A stretch of 15,005 nucleotides of DNA from JABDNZ01 sp050049805 (GTDB taxonomy: Bacteria; Gemmatimonadota; Gemmatimonadetes; Longimicrobiales; Gaopeijiaceae), in assembly GCA_050049805.1 (NCBI GenBank), contig JASFVN010000087.1, positions 1 to 15,005 of the forward strand, given 5' to 3'. Made by a program: the position numbers and the translations under genes. Of the stretch, positions 1 through 6,560 are shown in pieces (position 1 is the first letter of the stretch; each line of letters opens with the position of its first letter). Below the pieces are notes generated by a model. It was not told where the DNA came from and searched no databases. It saw nothing but the letters and a program-made list of their open reading frames with translations.

Positions 1-184
1 GATAGTCGAGGATCTCCCCGCGAACATCCTGGGCCCATCCGGAGAGGTAGGCTCTTGGTAGATCGACCCTCAGGCTCGAAGGATCCGGTTCCAAAACGAG
101 GCCGGTTTGGGCTTTTGCGGGGGAGGAAAGGAACAGAAAGCCCGAAGCTGCGATCGCCGGGGCCCAGCGGAGGAGGTTCGTCAT
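1..184 (-). CDS. Secreted protein of unknown function, N-terminal part (runs off left edge)
   Basis: An open minus-strand frame begins with an ATG at 184 and continues past the left edge, giving 61 residues. The first 26 residues form a classic Sec signal peptide: MTNLLRW, a hydrophobic stretch AIAASGFLFLSS, then a PAKAQ cleavage region. The mature part starts TGLVLEPDPSSLRVDLPRAY and is not recognisable. GC-rich third positions support real coding. The Shine-Dalgarno sequence is weak. It lies downstream of the serine hydrolase on the same strand, so it may be the last gene of that transcription unit. I can give no function from this fragment. Only the existence of an exported protein is supported. 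Confidence 0.6.
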   Translation of the reverse strand, partial: MTNLLRWAPAIAASGFLFLSSPAKAQTGLVLEPDPSSLRVDLPRAYLSGWAQDVRGEILDY

Positions 185-197
185 TCGGTTTGTCCGT

Positions 198-349
198 TCA
201 GTTCTTTTCGTGCCTGAGGCGCCATTCCCTCTGGCGGTTGTCCATCTTCGTCGCGTCAATCTCGGTCCCCTCCCATGGATTCGGCCGGTGTCGGTTTCCA
301 GGGTGATCGCCTCCCCATTGAGGGTGAACCTGATGGTTTCTTTCAGAAT
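198..349 (-). pseudogene. Possible small gene with an apparent frameshift
   Basis: Two adjacent minus-strand segments look coding in different frames. From about 349 to 275 one frame reads KETIRFTLNGEAITLETD with strongly G/C third positions. From about 266 to the TGA at 198-200 the other frame reads EIDATKMDNRQREWRLRHEK, also with G/C third positions. One base missing in the run CCCCTCCC (267-274) would join them into a protein of about 50 residues. A very strong Shine-Dalgarno sequence (AGGAGGAGGG, 351-360) lies just upstream, but the codons at the right spacing are ATT (347-349) or CTG (344-346), not ATG. The stop is 13 bases before the next gene. The first part weakly resembles the start of 2Fe-2S subunits of xanthine dehydrogenase-like enzymes. 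This is uncertain. Confidence 0.3.
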
Positions 350-364
350 GCCCTCCTCCTGAAT

Positions 365-1897
365 TCACTGCGATCCAGACCCGACCCTCTCGACACGGAT
401 GTACGAAGAAAAATTCCCATACGATCGGTTGGCGGTGAACTGGGTGTTCACATAGCCGCTGAGCACGTCTCCCTCCAGGAACATTCGGTAGCCGATGTTG
501 TGCCGGTGCATCCTGGCATCGCTGGAAGGAATGGTTCCGTAGCTGGTTCCCGAAAGATACCCGTCCGCGAATCGAACTCGATCGATCAGAGTCCCGAGTT
601 GATCTGCGATCTTGATCTTGACGTCACCGTCTGCTTGGATGGTGATGGCCACGGGAACCGTTTCATCGTATGTCCTGATCTCGCCCACCCACTCGCCGAT
701 GAGCTCCGGAGCTGGCTCGAAGGACGCCCTTTCCTGCCTCGACCGATCCCGCTGGGCCGCCCACCTTTCACCGTAATCCGGCAGGAGGACCCCGATGATG
801 TCCCTGGGTATGATCTGCCTGAGTTCCGAGGACGTGTTGACCAACACCACCACAGCGATGTCCTCGCCGGGGACAAACTTCAGCATGGTGTTGGTGCCCC
901 GCATGCTTCCGGTATGCCAGGCGATGGGGTAGCCGTACTCGTCTCCGTTCAGGAACCACCCCAGCCCGTATCGGTCGTTCTCAGGGTTGGGATCGCTGTC
1001 CCGCTTCATGAGGTCGATGGATTCCGCAGAGATGATCTGGGTCTGTTCCGGTAGGGTATGCCCGAGGTGAAAGAGTCCGAAGCGGATGAGGTCGTGGGCG
1101 CTTGCAAAGACCTGTGACGCTCCGGGGTGGTCGGAGACATAGAAGGGAACTGGATTCCCTCCTCCATCGTACCGGACGGCCGCATACTCCTCCAGCCCCG
1201 GACCCACATCGATGCTGGTGTGGTTCATTCCCAGGGGCAAGAAGACCTCGGTCTTCATGAACTCAGCGTACGGACGTCCAGACACGCTGGTGATGATGTG
1301 GTCGGCCAGGGCGAAGCCGAAATTGGCGTACTGGTATCCGGCTCCGGGGGGATGGACCAGGATGCCGTAGCGGCGGACTGACTCGGTGAAGGGGGGCGGC
1401 TGTCGCCCCGGCTCGTCCTGGTAGAACACTGAGTAGTGAACCGGAAGCCCCGATGTGTGGTTCAGTATGTGCGTTACCGTCGCAGCCGAGGCCTCACCTT
1501 CGAAGGCCGTAAGCTCAGCCGGAGCGATGTATCGGTTGACCGGTTCTGCCAGGTCGACTTCACCTCGCTCCACGAGAATCATCAGTCCGGTTGTTGTGAT
1601 GGGCTTCGAGATGGAGGCCATGGAGTACATGGTGTGGGGCGTAGCCGGGGTCATCCCCTCTCGGTCGGCCCAACCAAAGGCTTCCTCCCAGATGATCTCA
1701 CCGTCCTGCGCCACGGCCACAGACATGGACGGTATATCGCCCTTGGCGATGGCCTCCAGAATCGTGGCCCGGACCGCGTTGAATCTGGAGTTTGGGATGG
1801 TGGCCGAAGTCGGTACCTGGGCCACGCCTGGGCCGTACACGGCGCAGAGCAGCAGCAGGGTTACCACCATGCCGATCAGGACTCTGTTGAGTTTCAT
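365..1897 (-). CDS. Secreted serine hydrolase, class C beta-lactamase / esterase family
   Basis: This 510-residue exported protein belongs to the beta-lactamase (PF00144-type) serine hydrolase family, which includes AmpC-like lactamases, D-aminopeptidases and esterases EstB. A signal peptide occupies residues 1-26 and ends at GVAQ. All three catalytic motifs are present. They are S95-I-S-K98 with the nucleophilic serine, Y190-A-N192, and H328-T-G330 in place of the KTG box; HTG is more typical of esterase/peptidase members than of true lactamases. A C-terminal beta-rich extension of about 110 residues (from about 395) follows the catalytic domain, as in many family members. It should act in the periplasm or outside the cell on an ester or amide substrate that cannot be specified. 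It is divergent from the selenoprotein gene, with a promoter in the shared intergenic region. Confidence 0.9.
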   Translation of the reverse strand: MKLNRVLIGMVVTLLLLCAVYGPGVAQVPTSATIPNSRFNAVRATILEAIAKGDIPSMSVAVAQDGEIIWEEAFGWADREGMTPATPHTMYSMASISKPITTTGLMILVERGEVDLAEPVNRYIAPAELTAFEGEASAATVTHILNHTSGLPVHYSVFYQDEPGRQPPPFTESVRRYGILVHPPGAGYQYANFGFALADHIITSVSGRPYAEFMKTEVFLPLGMNHTSIDVGPGLEEYAAVRYDGGGNPVPFYVSDHPGASQVFASAHDLIRFGLFHLGHTLPEQTQIISAESIDLMKRDSDPNPENDRYGLGWFLNGDEYGYPIAWHTGSMRGTNTMLKFVPGEDIAVVVLVNTSSELRQIIPRDIIGVLLPDYGERWAAQRDRSRQERASFEPAPELIGEWVGEIRTYDETVPVAITIQADGDVKIKIADQLGTLIDRVRFADGYLSGTSYGTIPSSDARMHRHNIGYRMFLEGDVLSGYVNTQFTANRSYGNFSSYIRVERVGSGSQ

Positions 1898-1949
1898 GGT
1901 AGGTTCGGGGCCCTCGTCGAAAGGAAGGAGCGCGGAGCGGATTCACTTC

Positions 1950-1978
1950 ATTGTACCAGGGCTGCGAGATCCTGGCAT
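1950..1978 (-). promoter_or_regulatory. Putative promoter for the serine hydrolase gene
   Basis: On the minus strand a -35-like ATGCCA (1973-1978) and a -10-like TACAAT (1950-1955) are separated by exactly 17 bases. Initiation would fall near 1943, giving a leader of about 45 bases before the ATG at 1897. The -10 matches consensus at five of six positions and the -35 at four. The spacer carries a small inverted repeat, CCAGG (1956-1960) with CCTGG (1971-1975), which could be a binding site. No convincing promoter was seen for the divergent gene. Confidence 0.4.
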
Positions 1979-2080
1979 CCAGTCTGTCCTTGCCGCCCGG
2001 TCGTTCCCCTTCGATTTTGGGCCGGGTGTCCTTCGGCACGTAATCGGTAGGCCGAGTTCCTCAACATCCGCGAGGAAGCC

Positions 2081-2659
2081 ATGCTTCGATGCAGTGGTCC
2101 ACTTCCGAACCGCATTCCGGTCCTGTTCGCCACGCTTCTCATCTTCTGGTTCGCGGGCGCAAACCGCGGTGCTGCAGCACAGGAAGACCCGTCAAAGGCA
2201 GTGGCTGGCGAAGAGCAACTTCCCCATGCCGAGGAGGCACTGGCCGCAGCCCTCGCAGAGGCCGAGAAAGATGGCCGCCTGGTGTTCCTTCACACGGGAG
2301 CCGATTGGTGAGGTTGGTGCCGCCGGCTGGAAGCCTGGCTAGAGCGTGAGGACATCGAACCCATCTTCACAAAGGATTTTGTCCCTGTGAGGATTGCTCA
2401 GGAGATGGAAGGGTTCCAGGAAGTCATCGAACCGCTTGGAGGCTCAGGGTCCGGGTTCCCCTGGTTGGTCATCCTGAGGCCGGACCGGAGTATCGTCATC
2501 GATTCCAACCATCCCGAGAGAGGGAACATCGGATCGCCCATCAACGAATGGGAGATCGAGTACTGGAACGTGATGATGCGTGCGTCGGTCACGAGGATTA
2601 CCGAGGACGAGATCGCCCATATGGCAAAAACCCTGGCGGAGGACAGGAAAGGTCAGTAG
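2081..2659 (+). CDS. Exported thioredoxin-like selenoprotein (UxxC active site; TGA read as selenocysteine)
   Basis: One continuous frame encodes 192 residues if the TGA at 2309-2311 is read as selenocysteine (residue 77). The ATG at 2081 follows a good Shine-Dalgarno sequence (GAGGAAG). Residues 1-35 form a signal peptide with hydrophobic core IPVLFATLLIFWFAG. The thioredoxin fold then starts, and the active site reads HTGADW-U-GWCRRLE, where relatives in the Thioredoxin_7-like group carry a CxWC motif. Downstream the fold is intact: GFPWLVILRPD contains the cis-proline, and GNIGSPINEWEIEYW is a family-like tail. The frame ends with TAG. TGA serves as a normal stop in neighbouring genes, so the genetic code is standard. 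The protein is probably a periplasmic thiol/selenol oxidoreductase or peroxidase partner; the substrate is unknown. Alternatives are a pseudogene or a base-call error at a TGC/TGT cysteine codon. Confidence 0.8.
2309..2339 (+). promoter_or_regulatory. Putative bacterial SECIS element (UGA plus stem-loop)
   Basis: Ten bases after the in-frame TGA (2309-2311) a compact hairpin can form. GCCGG (2322-2326) pairs with CTGGC (2335-2339), including one G-U pair. C2334 is bulged, CT (2327-2328) pairs with AG (2332-2333), and the apical loop is GGA (2329-2331). The loop starts 17 bases after the TGA and begins with GG. Known bacterial SECIS elements lie inside the coding region directly after the UGA, with a short apical loop carrying an early G, often near a bulged base, where SelB binds. 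This hairpin fits those rules by eye; no folding energy was computed. Confidence 0.55.
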
Positions 2660-2670
2660 GGGGGCATGAG

Positions 2671-2721
2671 AGAAAAGACGAAAATCCGCGGGGGAAGTTG
2701 ACCCGGCGGGTTTTCCCGTGG
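2671..2721 (-). terminator. Probable intrinsic terminator of the carotenoid operon
   Basis: An 11-base stem, CCGCGGGGGAA (2686-2696) with TTTTCCCGTGG (2711-2721), includes three G-U-type pairs when read on the plus strand and has a 14-base loop. On the minus strand the stem is followed by a T-rich tract, ATTTTCGTCTTTTC (about 2672-2685), as expected for termination of transcription arriving from the right. It lies between the convergent ends of the selenoprotein gene (2659) and the SDR gene (2745), and may also slow plus-strand transcription. Confidence 0.5.
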
Positions 2722-2744
2722 TACGCCAGGGGTGCCGGGAGCCG

Positions 2745-4193
2745 TTATTGGATGGGACGACCGCCGTCGTCATTGCCGCCCGCCTTAGCCCCGGCTGCGA
2801 TGGCGTCGATGAGGGCGTCGAAGATGAAGGCGTGGGCGGGGTATGCCCCGTACCAGTAGAGCCATCCGAAGAAGCCCTTGGGCCTGAACAGAGCTGCCTG
2901 GATAAGCCTCGTCTTGCCTTCTTCCTCTTTGGCCTCCCACTGTAACCAGGCTTGGCCCGGCAGCTTCATTTCCGCCCTGAGCCGGAAAATCGTGGGGATC
3001 TCCACCTCCTCCACCCGCCAGAAATCCACGACTTCTCCGACGGAGACTTCAGTGGGATGCCGCCGGCCCCGTCTGAGGCCCGGGCCACCGAAGAGTTGAT
3101 CCACGAACCCCCTCAACTCCCACGCCCACTCCCAGACCAGCCAACCTCTCTCACCGCCGAGTGAAGTGAAAGAACGAAAGACGTCGTCCTGACTTGCATC
3201 CACCAACCTGGTTCTGACCTCCCGAACCAAACCCTTGCTGTCTTCGAGCCGGAAGGTCTCGTCTTTGCCCAGGGCATCGCTCCAGCGAGTCAGCACCTCC
3301 TGCTGCCGGGTGCTCTCTACAGCCGCCTCCACGGCTTCCAGATAGGGCCTGGGCCGGATCTCGGGGAAGAGTTCCCGGCTCCTCGACATGTCCCCCACCA
3401 CCGGCCTGACCATCCCTTCCACCAGGGGAACCGCCAGGCAGTTCGGAATCGGCGTCACCAGGCCTACCCACAGGGCTGCGAGGCGAGGCGCCAACACGGG
3501 CAGAGGGATGATGACTCGTGGCAGGTCCCGGACGTTGGCGTAACCCAACATCATGTCCCGAAAGGAGAGGGGCTCCGTCCCCACGTCGATGATACCCAGG
3601 GCATCCTCTCTTCCCAAAACACCCACGAGGTAGGCGAGCACCTCATCCACGGCGATGGGCTGAACCAGATTGATGATCCACTTGGGCGCTACCATGGCCG
3701 GAAGCCGCTCGGTGAGATAGCGCACCATTTCGAAGGAAGCAGAGCCCGACCCGATGATGGGCCCTGCTCGGATTTCTGTGGCCGGCAAACCCTCCCTGAG
3801 GATTGCCCCGACTTCCGCCCTGGAGCTGAGGTGCTCGGAGTCTTCCCCCTCTCCGGCAGCCGGCAGGATTCCACCGAGGTAAATGACCTGACCGAGTCTC
3901 TTGCCGGCCTTCACGAAGGTCTGGGCAGCTATCCGGTCTCGCGCAGCGAAGTCGGACCCCGTGCACATGGAGTGAACCAAGTAGTAGGCGGCGTCCATCC
4001 CATCAACCGCCTTCTCAAGGGAGGCGGAATCGTGAACATCACCCTGCACCACGTCCACCTCCGCCGCCCAGGGTCGGGCCTGCAGCCGCCGGGGATCCCT
4101 CACCAGGACCCGGACCGAATGGCCCTCGGACAGGAGGAGGGGCACGAGACGGCCGCCGATGTAGCCTGTGGCTCCGGTGACGAGGACGTTCAT
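2745..4193 (-). CDS. SDR-family NAD(P)-binding oxidoreductase with C-terminal DUF2867-like domain
   Basis: The protein has 482 residues. The ATG at 4193 is chosen because it overlaps the stop of crtI as ATGA and directly starts the Rossmann strand MNVLVTGATGYIGG, with the dinucleotide motif G7xxG10xxG13. Upstream in-frame codons to 4310 belong to crtI in another frame. Residues 1 to about 300 form an extended (atypical) short-chain dehydrogenase or NAD-dependent epimerase-like domain; a canonical YxxxK catalytic pair is not obvious. From about 340 the sequence (TSLGGERGWLVWEWAWELRG, later RPKGFFGWLYWYGAYPAHAF) resembles the DUF2867 domain that often follows such SDR domains. It is the last gene of the carotenoid operon. 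A role in carotenoid tailoring or membrane lipid chemistry is inferred only from context. Confidence 0.85.
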   Translation of the reverse strand: MNVLVTGATGYIGGRLVPLLLSEGHSVRVLVRDPRRLQARPWAAEVDVVQGDVHDSASLEKAVDGMDAAYYLVHSMCTGSDFAARDRIAAQTFVKAGKRLGQVIYLGGILPAAGEGEDSEHLSSRAEVGAILREGLPATEIRAGPIIGSGSASFEMVRYLTERLPAMVAPKWIINLVQPIAVDEVLAYLVGVLGREDALGIIDVGTEPLSFRDMMLGYANVRDLPRVIIPLPVLAPRLAALWVGLVTPIPNCLAVPLVEGMVRPVVGDMSRSRELFPEIRPRPYLEAVEAAVESTRQQEVLTRWSDALGKDETFRLEDSKGLVREVRTRLVDASQDDVFRSFTSLGGERGWLVWEWAWELRGFVDQLFGGPGLRRGRRHPTEVSVGEVVDFWRVEEVEIPTIFRLRAEMKLPGQAWLQWEAKEEEGKTRLIQAALFRPKGFFGWLYWYGAYPAHAFIFDALIDAIAAGAKAGGNDDGGRPIQ

Positions 4194-5800
4194 GGAATGG
4201 GCCTGGATCGGGGTGCTAAGAGTGCCGTCTGCGCTGACTCGAAGGCAGCCAGGACTTCCTCGAGTTCCTCTTCCGGAAAACTCACCCGGCCTTGCTCGGT
4301 CCAGTCCCATTGATCGGGAAGCCCGAGATCCTCAGCGATGGACCCATAGGTGGCTTCGGCAGACATGAGCACACCCGGAACTCCAGCACCGGGGTGGGTC
4401 CCGGCTCCCACGAGGTAGAGACCGTCCACGTCCTCGCTCCGGTTGTGGGGCCGGAACCAGGCTGTCTGCGTGAATTTCGGTACGATGGCGAAGGCGTTCC
4501 CATGAAACGCGTTGAGCTCCGAGGCGAAATCGTCGGGGGTGAAGATGTGCAGGACCTCCAGGTTCTCTTTGAGCCCCTCCATGCCCCACTCCTCGAGGAA
4601 GGTCAGGACCCGATGGGCAAACTCTTCCTTCAAGGCGGACCAATCCAGGCCGCTCTGGTTGTTGGCCACGGGAACCAACACGTACATGCTTTCAGATCCC
4701 TCGGGAGCCATACCCGGGTCGGTGCGCGTCGGAACGTGCAAGTACATGCTGAAGTCCTCCGGGAGGATCTTCTTATCGAAGATGTCCTTGAGAAGGGCCT
4801 TGTACCGCTCCGAAAGGATGAGGGTGTGGTGTTCCAGCTCCGGGTATTGCTTTCGAGTGCCCAGGTAGAGGAGGAAGCAGCTCATGGTGTAATCCAGGCC
4901 GTCTACCTTTCGATCGGACCACCGCCGCCGATGTTCGGGTTCGATGAGGTGCTTGTAGGTGTGACCCACGTCGGCGTTGCTCACCACCAGGTCGGCGGGG
5001 CAGTATTCCCCGTTGGCTTCCACTCCCACGGCCCGGCCCGACTCCACCCGAATCTGTGTCACCTCCGTTTCGGTGCGGATCTCTCCGCCCAGCTCCTGGA
5101 ACACCTGCCCCATGGCTTCCACCAGGGAGTACATCCCCCCCTTTGTGAACCACACTCCGCCTTCCCGCTCGAGGAAGGGGATCATGAGGTAGATCGCAGG
5201 CGTGTAGAAGGGATTTCCACCTACGAAGAGAGGGTGGAAGGAGAAGATGAAACGATGCCGGAAATCCTCGAAAAAGCGGTTAACGAAGGTAGCGACCGGA
5301 AGAAAGGCCCGTAGCTTGGCCATGCGTGGCAGAAAGCCGAGCATGGTGCCCAGGGTGTCGAAGGGCTTGGATCCGAGCCGGTCCCCTATGACGGTGTCGA
5401 AGATGGGACGGACACGGTCCATGAAAGCTTCCAGCCGGCTCGCGTCCTTCTCGTTGTATCGGGCCATCTGGGCTTTCATTCGATCGGTATCGCCCACGTA
5501 ATCCAGGTGTGTTCCGTCGTGATAGTACACCCGGTAGTAGGGATCGAGAGGGACAAGATCCACGTAGTCTTTCAGGTTGCAGCCAGCGGCCTTGAAGACC
5601 GAATCGATTACATGCGGGGCGGTTATGAGGCTCGGGCCCATGTCGAACACGTATCCGCTATCCACGAGTTGGTAGGCCCTGCCCCCGATCTTCTCCCTCT
5701 TTTCCAGGAGGGTGACGTCGAGTCCCGCGGCCTGGAGGCGGATGGACAATGCCAGTCCGCCGAAGCCGCTGCCGATGACCACCGCCTTCTTCTTATCCAT
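4190..5800 (-). CDS. crtI: Phytoene desaturase, bacterial CrtI type
   Basis: CrtI is an FAD-dependent, membrane-associated enzyme that introduces double bases-conjugating desaturations into phytoene, typically yielding lycopene or related polyenes. This 536-residue protein has the N-terminal FAD-binding motif G10-S-G12-F-G-G15 followed by an ExRxxxGGRA-like segment (EKREKIGGRA) and GYVFDMGPS. The C-terminal CrtI signature is at about 460-484 (GLYLVGAGTHPGAGVPGV). The tail after the signature (about 52 residues) is slightly longer than in many CrtI proteins. The start at 5800 lies inside the stop region of the preceding gene (8-base overlap), and there is no strong ribosome binding site, so translational coupling is likely. 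CrtD-like desaturases share these motifs, so the number and position of desaturations cannot be fixed from sequence. As the only desaturase here, CrtI is the best call. Confidence 0.93.
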   Translation of the reverse strand: MDKKKAVVIGSGFGGLALSIRLQAAGLDVTLLEKREKIGGRAYQLVDSGYVFDMGPSLITAPHVIDSVFKAAGCNLKDYVDLVPLDPYYRVYYHDGTHLDYVGDTDRMKAQMARYNEKDASRLEAFMDRVRPIFDTVIGDRLGSKPFDTLGTMLGFLPRMAKLRAFLPVATFVNRFFEDFRHRFIFSFHPLFVGGNPFYTPAIYLMIPFLEREGGVWFTKGGMYSLVEAMGQVFQELGGEIRTETEVTQIRVESGRAVGVEANGEYCPADLVVSNADVGHTYKHLIEPEHRRRWSDRKVDGLDYTMSCFLLYLGTRKQYPELEHHTLILSERYKALLKDIFDKKILPEDFSMYLHVPTRTDPGMAPEGSESMYVLVPVANNQSGLDWSALKEEFAHRVLTFLEEWGMEGLKENLEVLHIFTPDDFASELNAFHGNAFAIVPKFTQTAWFRPHNRSEDVDGLYLVGAGTHPGAGVPGVLMSAEATYGSIAEDLGLPDQWDWTEQGRVSFPEEELEEVLAAFESAQTALLAPRSRPIP

Positions 5801-6560
5801 TGAAATCCACGCTCTGGTTTGATTGAAGTTGGGTCGAAGCCTCTGTCTCGAGGGCTCCTCGCAATCGATCCCTCTCCGCCTCGCCCACCTCTCCGTTGTC
5901 CACGACGAACTGAACCACGGCCCGATACACGGCCGGAGAAAAAGCCTCTGGATGGTCGGGAAGATTCGCCACCAGCGTGTCCAGATCGGCGGCCACGGAG
6001 TCGTCCCGTCTGAGGAAGAAGGGCAGGAAGATGTAGCTGGCCAGGCGAAGATATCTGACCTCCAGGTTGGCCGGATTACCAGCGATCAGCCCGTCGAGGA
6101 TCTCCGCACCTCGGTTCAGGTGCTTGAGCTTGTTTCCGGGCCACCGGGCGTGCTTGGCTCTGACTACTTCAAGAGCCCCCCGGTAAGCCTGGTAGGTGAC
6201 CGCATCATCGGTTCCCTCTGGAATGTCCTCACGTATCGCTCGAAGGGAGTCCCTGGTTCGATTCGCCCATTCCTTCTCCTCGACGCTGAGGAAGTACATG
6301 GCCCGGATCCGTTCCAAGCGGAGCTCGAGACTCGTGGGAGCCAGGCTGCCGGAGAAGCTGAGCTCGGCCAGACGGGCTCGAGCCCAAGCCGCGAGGGGGT
6401 CTCCACCTGTAAATTCGACGGCAGTCGTGGAGGAGGAGTTTTCCCCGGCAGGGAACTCCTGGGAGGTCGCCGGAGCCGCCACCCATACACAGCCGATCAG
6501 TCCGAGTATGGACCCAACCAGGGACTTCGGATTTCCGTGGGCTAAAGCGCTACGTCTCAT
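5793..6560 (-). CDS. Exported helical-repeat protein of unknown function inside the carotenoid operon
   Basis: This 255-residue protein starts with MRRSALAHGNPK and a hydrophobic stretch (SILGLIGCVWVAAPATSQ) that looks like a signal peptide. The rest is rich in helices, with segments spaced like TPR or Sel1-type hairpins, for example LNRGAEILDGLIAGNPANLE, YLRLASYIFLPFF and LDTLVANLPDHPEAF. No catalytic motif was seen. It starts in an ATGA overlap with the phytoene synthase fusion gene and its stop overlaps the crtI start by 8 bases, so it is made in step with both enzymes. This suggests a role in carotenoid handling, assembly or export, but that is inference from context only. I do not recognise the family. 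Confidence 0.8.
   Translation of the reverse strand: MRRSALAHGNPKSLVGSILGLIGCVWVAAPATSQEFPAGENSSSTTAVEFTGGDPLAAWARARLAELSFSGSLAPTSLELRLERIRAMYFLSVEEKEWANRTRDSLRAIREDIPEGTDDAVTYQAYRGALEVVRAKHARWPGNKLKHLNRGAEILDGLIAGNPANLEVRYLRLASYIFLPFFLRRDDSVAADLDTLVANLPDHPEAFSPAVYRAVVQFVVDNGEVGEAERDRLRGALETEASTQLQSNQSVDFNG

Noticed and set aside
365..367. TGA of the serine hydrolase as a second selenocysteine or readthrough codon, since the frame stays open to the left-edge gene
   Set aside because: The hydrolase is complete at this point, no catalytic residue is expected there, and the following sequence is not family-like. The open frame is coincidental.
1981..2080. Sigma70 promoter for the selenoprotein gene
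   Set aside because: The best pair (TTGCCG at 1990-1995 with GATTTT at 2013-2018) matches too poorly at the -10.
2387..2659. A separate 90-residue gene starting at the GTG at 2387
   Set aside because: It is in the same frame as the upstream thioredoxin part, starts in the middle of a thioredoxin fold and has no ribosome binding site. It is the C-terminal part of the selenoprotein.
4194..4310. N-terminal extension of the SDR gene to 4310
   Set aside because: It lies within crtI. The Rossmann strand starts exactly at the ATG at 4193.
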